A DNA stretch of 5,398 nucleotides from Deltaproteobacteria bacterium CG07_land_8_20_14_0_80_60_11. GTDB lineage: Bacteria > Desulfobacterota > Desulfobaccia > Desulfobaccales > 0-14-0-80-60-11. The translations under genes and the position numbers were made by a program. The notes under the pieces are model-generated. The model saw nothing but the letters and a program-made list of their open reading frames with translations, did not search any database and was not told the DNA's origin. This document shows, piece by piece, positions 1-4,057 of the stretch (its first letter is position 1; every line of letters begins with the position of its first letter). The stretch covers positions 1 through 5,398 of the forward strand of contig PEWM01000234.1 of the NCBI GenBank assembly GCA_002779455.1, read 5' to 3'.

Positions 1-61
1 ACTGTAACTTCGTATCCGGCGCCGAGAATGACGCGTGAGACGCGCCCTATGGATTTTAGGC

Positions 62-87
62 AAAAAAAAGGCGGCCCGGAGGCCGCC
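62..87 (-). terminator. Rho-independent terminator of the barrel-protein gene
   Basis: Read on the minus strand, a 7-bp perfect GC stem (GGCGGCC / GGCCGCC, positions 81-87 and 70-76) with a 4-nt loop is followed at once by eight T residues (62-69). It lies about 25 bases past the stop codon of the outer-membrane protein gene, in the right orientation to end it. The plus-strand orientation lacks a comparable T-run, so it acts mainly on minus-strand transcripts. Confidence 0.93.
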
Positions 88-112
88 CTTTAAGCAGTCA
101 AGGTTTATTGGA

Positions 113-829
113 TTAGAAGTGGTAGTTGGCCCGCAGCAAGAAGGCTAACTGGTGAAGCGGATTAGCCTTGATCGTAACGTTATTCTCACTCCAGGAAGGC
201 TGCGAATAGCGGTACCGCATGGCCGTATCGATGGAGACATTCTTGAAACACATCCACCGGATGCCGGGTTCGACGACCAGGGCGACGTTCATGGCGTCAG
301 CGCCAGAATCCCCGCGGAACGCGCGATTAGTCGGTACCTTGTAATCGATGCCGGTCCACACGATGGCGGGCCCCACCCCGATGTAGGGATTAATCCGGCC
401 CCCAGGCACCTCGGAATCAGGCAGGAAGCCATAATGGGCCATGAACAGGAAAGTCCAGGCAAATTCATAGCCATCCATTCTGGAGTTGAGCGATAATCCT
501 TGAAAGATTCCAGAACCTTGGGAAGCAGTCAGCCGGTTGTAAGTAATGTCCATGGCAAAACTGAAATATTTCATCCAGTCGGGCCAGGCATACGCCCCAA
601 AGCCGCTGTTGACGAAATCATACCCGATGATCGCGCCCCCGATAACCGAGGGCTTAAAACCGAGGTCAGCGGAAATGTCAATCCCGAATAAATTGGTATT
701 AGCAGAACCTGACGCAAAATTGCCCCCGAGTTCGGCGCCGACCCACATGGCCGACTGGGCCACCCCTGACATAGCCAGCAGCGCCGCCACCAGCGCCGCC
801 ACACCCAACACATACATCTTTTTCTTCAT
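113..829 (-). CDS. Small outer-membrane beta-barrel protein (porin-like, function unknown)
   Basis: This 238-residue protein is predicted to be exported and inserted in the outer membrane. Residues 1-27 form a classic signal peptide: MKKK, a hydrophobic Ala/Leu/Val core at about 6-20, then SGVAQSA with cleavage near 26-27. The mature part alternates aromatic, hydrophobic and polar residues, has Gly-rich turns, and ends LLRANYHF; a terminal Phe is the usual signal for the BAM assembly machinery. Size suggests about eight strands, as in the OmpA-like or OMP_b-brl type barrels. There is no periplasmic OmpA peptidoglycan-binding domain, so it is a bare barrel. No substrate can be read from the sequence. 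The ATG at 829 is chosen because AAGGGGGGG (837-845) stands 7 nt upstream and the signal peptide begins there. It is monocistronic, with its own promoter at 956-985 and terminator at 62-87. Confidence 0.85.
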   Translation of the reverse strand: MKKKMYVLGVAALVAALLAMSGVAQSAMWVGAELGGNFASGSANTNLFGIDISADLGFKPSVIGGAIIGYDFVNSGFGAYAWPDWMKYFSFAMDITYNRLTASQGSGIFQGLSLNSRMDGYEFAWTFLFMAHYGFLPDSEVPGGRINPYIGVGPAIVWTGIDYKVPTNRAFRGDSGADAMNVALVVEPGIRWMCFKNVSIDTAMRYRYSQPSWSENNVTIKANPLHQLAFLLRANYHF

Positions 830-949
830 GATTGGTCCCCCCCTTAATTTTTTAAAACACGGTTATTGACCTTGAATCGGACGAAGTTTTGTTACCCATT
901 CCCCTCCTTCCTCGCTATTCAAGACCAGTCTTCTCACCCCATTGAGGGC
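830..949 (-). promoter_or_regulatory. 5' leader of the barrel-protein mRNA, with a stem-loop and a possible leader ORF
   Basis: If transcription starts 6-7 nt after the -10 box, the mRNA has about 120 untranslated bases. The stretches 917-927 and 867-877 can pair in the RNA over 11 positions, nine Watson-Crick and two G-U, enclosing a 39-nt loop. Inside the loop is AAGGAGG (903-909), 3 nt before an ATG (897-899). That ATG opens a 15-codon frame (MGNKTSSDSRSITVF) with its stop at 852-854, just before the barrel gene's own ribosome site. The pairing and the ORF are seen directly; a regulatory role is inference. Confidence 0.35.
837..845 (-). promoter_or_regulatory. Ribosome binding site of the barrel-protein gene
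   Basis: On the minus strand AAGGGGGGG stands 7 nt before the ATG at 829. The run of seven G is unusual for a Shine-Dalgarno but is well placed and fixes this start. Confidence 0.75.
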
Positions 950-955
950 GATTCC

Positions 956-985
956 ATTATAAGTTGCAATAAAAATCTTTGTCAA
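956..985 (-). promoter_or_regulatory. Sigma-70 type promoter, perfect -35 and -10 boxes
   Basis: On the minus strand TTGACA (980-985) and TATAAT (956-961) are both exact consensus hexamers, separated by 18 bases. The start of transcription would be near 949-950. The promoter lies in the AT-rich gap between the ubiA stop and the barrel gene and points at the latter. The match predicts strong basal expression, as is common for abundant outer-membrane proteins. An 18-bp spacer is one longer than optimal but within the normal range. Confidence 0.85.
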
Positions 986-1018
986 GGGGAAAATCTTTAA
1001 GTTGATAAAAAAATCTTT
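972..1018 (-). repeat. Three direct repeats AAAATCTTT at the barrel-gene promoter
   Basis: The plus-strand word AAAATCTTT occurs at 972-980, 990-998 and 1010-1018 (AAAGATTTT on the transcribed strand), at 18- and 20-base intervals, or roughly two helical turns. The first copy overlaps the promoter spacer and one base of the -35; the other two lie upstream, centred near -45 and -65 from the inferred start. They could be sites for a regulator, or an AT-rich UP-like element contacting the polymerase alpha subunit. The copies are exact; the role is inferred. Confidence 0.5.
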
Positions 1019-1021
1019 CGT

Positions 1022-1882
1022 TCAGATCGCCAGGCTGATCCAGGTGGCCAATCCCAGGCCGAGGCCCACCAGGCCGTTGAGGGTAAAGAAGGCGGGGGGC
1101 AGGCGCCGCGGCCCCCGGACGAACAACAGCAGGTGCTGCACCAGGAGTATCAGGGAACTTAGCGCCACGGCCCCGGCATAGATGGGACCCAAACCGGCCA
1201 GCCGGCCGGTGACGGCAAACCCCAGGGCCGCCGCCAGGTGGCAGAGAGCCGCCAGGCGGCGGGCCCAGGCCGGCCCGACCCGGGCCGGCAGGGAAAAAAG
1301 CCCCGCCCGCCGGTCAAACTCCTCGTCCTGCAGGGCATAGAGGACATCGAACCCCGCCACCCAGAAGAGCACCGCCCCGGCCAGAACCAGGACCGCAAGG
1401 CCCAGGTCACCCCGGACCGCCAGCCAGCCCCCCAGCGGGGCCAAACTTAGGCTCAGCCCCAGAACCAGATGGGTCGCACCGGTAAACCGCTTGGTGAGGG
1501 AATACCCCAGGATCACCACGAGGGCCAAGGGAGACAGGGCGAAGCAGATCCGGTTCAGTTGCGCCGCCGCCCCCATAAAGAGGACCGCACTCACCCCGAT
1601 AAACAGGAGGGTGGCCCGGCGGCTGATCTTGCCGGCGGGCAGGGCCCGGCCGGCGGTGCGGGGATTGGCGGCGTCGAGGCGGGCATCCGCCAGGCGATTG
1701 AAGGCCATGGCGGCGCTCCGGGCCCCCACCATGGCTACGAGGATAAAGAAAAGGGTCCGGCCGTCCGGCAAACCCCGAGCCGCCAGCAAGGCCCCCATGA
1801 AGGCGAAGGGCAGGGCCAGGACGCTATGGCCGAACTTGATCATCTCTAACAGTTCAACCAGGTTGTGAAAAAATCGCTGCAT
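1022..1882 (-). CDS. ubiA: UbiA-family polyprenyltransferase (UbiA-like/MqnP type)
   Basis: This 286-residue integral membrane enzyme should attach a polyprenyl chain to an aromatic acid in quinone synthesis. Both Asp-rich motifs that bind Mg-diphosphate are intact: NRLADARLD at 62-70 and DVLYALQDEEFD at 179-190. The first is followed by NPRTAGRALPAG (73-84), characteristic of the family. About nine hydrophobic segments span 20-284, as usual for UbiA proteins. The sequence looks closest to the 'UbiA-like, other' branch that includes MqnP of the futalosine menaquinone route, rather than the 4-hydroxybenzoate enzyme of E. coli; the exact acceptor is not readable. The start is set at ATG 1882, with GAGG 7 nt upstream. 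A longer frame from TTG at 1930 would add 16 residues translated largely from a palindromic repeat and is rejected. The gene lies downstream of endoQ on the same strand. Its stop is followed by a T-run (minus strand, about 1007-1013) but no clear terminator hairpin. Confidence 0.88.
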   Translation of the reverse strand: MQRFFHNLVELLEMIKFGHSVLALPFAFMGALLAARGLPDGRTLFFILVAMVGARSAAMAFNRLADARLDAANPRTAGRALPAGKISRRATLLFIGVSAVLFMGAAAQLNRICFALSPLALVVILGYSLTKRFTGATHLVLGLSLSLAPLGGWLAVRGDLGLAVLVLAGAVLFWVAGFDVLYALQDEEFDRRAGLFSLPARVGPAWARRLAALCHLAAALGFAVTGRLAGLGPIYAGAVALSSLILLVQHLLLFVRGPRRLPPAFFTLNGLVGLGLGLATWISLAI

Positions 1883-1889
1883 TTTATCG

Positions 1890-1893
1890 CCTC
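1890..1893 (-). promoter_or_regulatory. Ribosome binding site deciding the ubiA start
   Basis: GAGG on the minus strand lies 7 nt before the ATG at 1882. Its first G is also the last base of the palindrome stem at 1893-1917, so folding of that stem sits directly against the ribosome site. Confidence 0.6.
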
Positions 1894-1917
1894 GTTCCCA
1901 AGCTGCGCTTGGGAACG
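1893..1917. repeat. Palindromic REP-like element with an 11-bp perfect stem
   Basis: CGTTCCCAAGC (1893-1903) and GCTTGGGAACG (1907-1917) are perfect inverted repeats around a 3-base loop TGC. On the minus strand one frame reads FPSAAWERG. From general knowledge, this peptide and close variants recur at spurious N-termini in many bacterial proteomes because a dispersed palindrome of this kind is translated. Such elements are usually intergenic and in some genomes are moved by REP-associated tyrosine transposases; none is visible here. There is no T-run after the stem in either direction, so it is not a standard terminator. Confidence 0.75.
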
Positions 1918-1951
1918 TTTTACCAGCCAAGCTTGATGCCCCGGTAAAAAG

Positions 1952-2047
1952 TCAGGCGGCCATTTTTAACGCAAATGGGCCGGAATAGGCATCGGGGATG
2001 AAAAACTGGTCATCGGTGTGGTCTTGCATCTGCTGAAGCACCAGGAC
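1952..2047 (-). other. Alternative-frame tail of endoQ, or a tiny overlapping ORF
   Basis: From the G5 run (2047-2051) a different minus-strand frame stays open to a TGA at 1952-1954. It passes through QQMQDHTDDQ and QFFIPDAYSGPF. Roughly two thirds of its third codon positions are G or C, as in the neighbouring genes, whereas the annotated endoQ frame over its last codons is mostly A/T there. It could be the true C-terminus of EndoQ after a one-base indel, giving a protein of about 452 residues, or an independent 25-codon ORF from ATG 2029, which has no good ribosome site. I favour the first reading but cannot prove it. Confidence 0.35.
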
Positions 2048-3311
2048 CCCCAGGTTTGTCGCGCTCTGCCGGGGTAAAGAGGCGAACCTCCCCATAAGCG
2101 CCGTCGTAGCCCCCATTGATCTGCACCTCTCCCCGGCGCATCCGGTCTATCCCCTGGGCCAGGAGGATGCCTCCCTCCCGGGCCACCGCGGTAAGGGACA
2201 CGCGGCGCAGGATCTCCAGTTCCGGCCCCAGCCTGTCCAGGAGACGGAAGTAGGCCTGGCGAACTTTTTTGCTGCCGGGGTTGACCCCCAGAACCTCGGA
2301 CAGGATTCCCGGCAGGCTGATCAAGGACTCGAACGGCCGGGCTTCGGCCGGGCGGGCCCCGTCCCGGCGGTCGGCCAGGTCCTGGACGCGATGCATCACC
2401 CCCAACGTCAGGGGTTTGCCGCAAAGGGGACAGAGACCGCCCAGGCGCTCGGCCTCATCCGGCTCAAGTCTCAGGCCGCAATTCCGGTGGCCGTCCAGGT
2501 GGTACTTGCCTTCCTGGGGAAAGAACTCGAGGGTGCCCCCAAATCCCTCCCGGGTGCGCAAGGCCCGGGCCAGGTCGGGATAAGCGGGGGGGACGTGAAA
2601 GATATTGGCCTCCCGGCCCAGTTTCTGGGGGGAGTGGGCGTCGGAATTAGACACCAGCACGAAGCGGTCCAGGTCCGAGACCCGCCAGTTCATGGCGGGG
2701 TCGGATGACAACCCGGTCTCCACGGCATGGATGTGAGCGGTGCTCGCCTCGAAGCACTCTTCCAGGGAGTCGAAGCCGCTCTTGCTGCCCAAAACGGAGA
2801 ACCAGGGAGTCCAGATGTGGGCCGGGATCACCAGGGCCTGGGGGTCGATCTCCAGGACCAGGTCCAGCACGAACCGGGCGTCCAGACCCAGGATGGGGCG
2901 GCCGTCGGAAGCCACGTTGCCCAGGCGGCCCAGGCGCTGGGAGAGCTGTTGGGCGGCCGCCAGATCGGGGAGCGCCAGGAGCAGGTGGACCTTGCGCACC
3001 TTGCCGCCCTTTTTATAAATAGTGCTCACTTCGCCGGTGATCACGAACTTGACCGGCGCCGCCCCCTCCCAGCCAGGCCCCTCAAGGTTGAGCGGCAGAG
3101 CCAGGTCAGGTTTGAGGGTGTACACGCCTGCCCCCGCGGGCTCGAGTTTGACAGCCAGTTCCGCCAACCACCGGGGGTGGGTGCAATCGCCGGCGCCCAC
3201 CACCTGCACCCCCTTGTAGCGGCCCCAGAGATCCAGGTGCTCCAGGTCGGCGTCCCGGGCGGTGGCGATGGAGAAGTGGGAATGGATATGCAGGTCGGCG
3301 ATGACTTCCAT
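2010..3311 (-). CDS. endoQ: Endonuclease Q family protein (PHP-domain DNA repair nuclease)
   Basis: EndoQ enzymes, characterised in Thermococcales archaea and in Bacillus, nick DNA on the 5' side of deaminated bases (uracil, hypoxanthine, xanthine) and abasic sites. This 433-residue protein keeps the whole PHP metal site: DLHIHS (H8, H10), GDCTHP (D42, H45), GEVSTIYKKGG (E94), H109, PAHIWTPWF (H165) and SNSDAH (D224, H226). A zinc-finger-like segment follows (H275, C278, C294-x2-C297), then HRVQDLADR and the family C-terminal part GEVQINGGYDGAYGEVRLF (394-412). Cys43 replaces the more usual Phe of GDFTHP. The length fits stand-alone EndoQ, and there is no UvrD helicase part. ATG 3311 is the only sensible start, since DLHIHS begins at residue 6; the ribosome site is weak (AAGG, 11 nt away). 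The last 12-15 codons have atypical base use and may follow a frameshift at 2047-2051. ubiA lies 127 bases downstream on the same strand. Confidence 0.88.
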   Translation of the reverse strand: MEVIADLHIHSHFSIATARDADLEHLDLWGRYKGVQVVGAGDCTHPRWLAELAVKLEPAGAGVYTLKPDLALPLNLEGPGWEGAAPVKFVITGEVSTIYKKGGKVRKVHLLLALPDLAAAQQLSQRLGRLGNVASDGRPILGLDARFVLDLVLEIDPQALVIPAHIWTPWFSVLGSKSGFDSLEECFEASTAHIHAVETGLSSDPAMNWRVSDLDRFVLVSNSDAHSPQKLGREANIFHVPPAYPDLARALRTREGFGGTLEFFPQEGKYHLDGHRNCGLRLEPDEAERLGGLCPLCGKPLTLGVMHRVQDLADRRDGARPAEARPFESLISLPGILSEVLGVNPGSKKVRQAYFRLLDRLGPELEILRRVSLTAVAREGGILLAQGIDRMRRGEVQINGGYDGAYGEVRLFTPAERDKPGGPGASADARPHR

Positions 3312-3560
3312 TTGGGCTAAAACCTTATCACAAAACCCGGGGGACCGCTAATCTCAGGCTTCCTTTCTTTAAATCTTCTAGATAACGATACCGGGAGAAT
3401 CGGCGCCGGCGCCCATGCATAAATGTCCGGCTCGGTTCCTTTTCATACCGGTGGTCAAGAGTAAGGGGTGGCAGGGAGTAACCGGTTAGTTGTCCAAAAG
3501 AGGACCCTCTGGAGATGGCGGCGGGAGTAAACGAAAAAGTTCACCAGGCTAAAATTAACC
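3312..3560. other. Intergenic region upstream of endoQ
   Basis: With the adjacent terminator this makes a gap of 297 bases between endoQ and the fmdB-like gene. It contains the 12-bp palindrome GGCGCCGGCGCC (3402-3413) and the 10-bp palindrome TAACCGGTTA (3479-3488). I see no convincing minus-strand promoter for endoQ: TTGACC at 3453-3458 has no -10 partner at the right distance. No RNA gene and no ORF with a usable ribosome site is visible. Confidence 0.5.
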
Positions 3561-3583
3561 AAGCCCCTCCCTAAGAGGGGCTT
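3548..3583 (-). terminator. Terminator of the FmdB-like gene
   Basis: On the minus strand, a perfect 9-bp stem AAGCCCCTC / GAGGGGCTT (positions 3575-3583 and 3561-3569) with a 5-nt loop is followed by the T-rich stretch GGTTAATTTTAG. It lies 25 bases past the stop of the zinc-ribbon gene. The T-run is interrupted, so efficiency may be moderate. It separates this gene's transcript from endoQ. Confidence 0.75.
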
Positions 3584-3608
3584 GTCGCTTTAGCCCTTGA
3601 CACCCAGA

Positions 3609-3809
3609 CTACAGTGAAGCTTTGGTTTTGGTGTCGGTCACCGCCCAAATCTGAGGCGTAACTTCCTCAAAATAGGGCAGGAAGACATCCTCGTCCATCC
3701 GCAGCATCAAGCCGCCGCATTGGGTGCAGAGGGCGGTGTGATCATCCAGACCGGCCACCCGCTGGTCCCGACCGGTGCAGTCGACACATTGATATTCATA
3801 AATTGGCAT
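3609..3809 (-). CDS. FmdB-type zinc-ribbon protein
   Basis: This 66-residue protein begins MPIYEYQC, the hallmark of the FmdB/zinc-ribbon family (Pfam Zn_ribbon_8). Two CxxC knuckles, C8-x2-C11 and C28-x2-C31, should bind one zinc ion. After them comes an acidic and aromatic tail, MDEDVFLPYFEEV, which is not typical of the family and has no recognisable motif. FmdB was named from formamidase gene clusters, and a putative regulatory role is often quoted, but the family has no firm biochemical function and none is assigned here. ATG 3809 is chosen over the ATG at 3845 because AAGGGGGAG stands 7 nt upstream and the conserved protein starts there. It has its own terminator and is divergent from pyruvate kinase. 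No clean promoter is visible: TTGACA at 3908-3913 (minus) has only a poor TAACCT 16 bases on. Confidence 0.82.
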   Translation of the reverse strand: MPIYEYQCVDCTGRDQRVAGLDDHTALCTQCGGLMLRMDEDVFLPYFEEVTPQIWAVTDTKTKASL

Positions 3810-3816
3810 AATTAAT

Positions 3817-3825
3817 CTCCCCCTT
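3817..3825 (-). promoter_or_regulatory. Ribosome binding site of the FmdB-like gene
   Basis: AAGGGGGAG on the minus strand, 7 nt before the ATG at 3809. It decides this start over the in-frame upstream ATG at 3845, which would add 12 residues not seen in the family. Confidence 0.75.
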
Positions 3826-3916
3826 GCCGTTACATATTGCAACAACTATGCCTAACCATCAAAAGCTTACAACTTAATTGATAATAGGTTAATATCATAT
3901 AATAATTTGTCAATAC

Positions 3917-3946
3917 TTCCCCAACCGGTTATTTTTGAGTTATAAT
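3917..3946 (+). promoter_or_regulatory. Possible pyruvate kinase promoter with a palindrome in the spacer
   Basis: A perfect -10 box TATAAT (3941-3946) lies on the plus strand 18 bases after TTCCCC (3917-3922), a poor -35 with three of six matches. The palindrome AACCGGTT (3923-3930) fills the start of the spacer, where a repressor or a spacer-acting activator could bind. A start near 3953 would give a leader of about 105 nt. Another TATAAT at 3898-3903 lacks any fitting -35. The assignment is tentative. Confidence 0.3.
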
Positions 3947-4040
3947 TCCTGGCAATTCTGTTAAGAAAGATATGTGGTATTTTTCCCATAGTGTATGGAA
4001 TTTCTTCCCACCTAATATTCACGCACGTTTCTCCAGGAAC

Positions 4041-4048
4041 GAGGAGGT
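4041..4048 (+). promoter_or_regulatory. Ribosome binding site of pyruvate kinase
   Basis: GAGGAGGT is close to the ideal anti-16S complement and lies 9 nt before GTG 4058 and 12 nt before TTG 4061, favouring the GTG. A small hairpin (4026-4041, 6 bp with one G-T pair, loop TCCA) ends exactly at its first base. Confidence 0.8.
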
Positions 4049-4057
4049 AACCCGACG

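Noticed and set aside
1..61. Possible gene end at the left edge
   Set aside because: Open frames exist on both strands, but the stretch is too short to show a start, ribosome site or family motif.
1469..1868. Two plus-strand ORFs of about 125 codons opposite ubiA
   Set aside because: They are antisense shadows of the prenyltransferase, with Arg/Gly/Gln-rich composition and no recognisable domain.
1883..1930. N-terminal extension of ubiA from TTG 1930
   Set aside because: Half of it is a translated palindrome (FPSAAWERG), the start is TTG without a ribosome site, and ATG 1882 has a well-placed GAGG and begins the family-like sequence.
1966..2424. 152-codon minus-strand ORF inside endoQ
   Set aside because: Its sequence is Pro/Gly/Arg-rich low complexity and lies out of frame under a conserved EndoQ protein; it is a shadow of GC-rich codons.
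2727..3320. 197-codon plus-strand ORF opposite endoQ
   Set aside because: The opposite strand encodes an intact EndoQ with all its metal ligands, and the antisense product matches no family I know.
3415..3489. 24-residue plus-strand ORF (MHKCPARFLFIP...)
   Set aside because: No ribosome binding site upstream, no neighbours to support it, and it ends inside the AACCGGTTA palindrome.
3515..3574. 19-residue plus-strand ORF (MAAGVNEKVHQ...)
   Set aside because: It runs into the terminator stem, and the only GGAG is directly against the ATG, too close to act as a ribosome site.
3597..3602. Plus-strand TTGACA near the end of the FmdB-like gene
   Set aside because: The hexamer 17 bases on (CTTTGG) is no -10 box, and no plus-strand gene follows.
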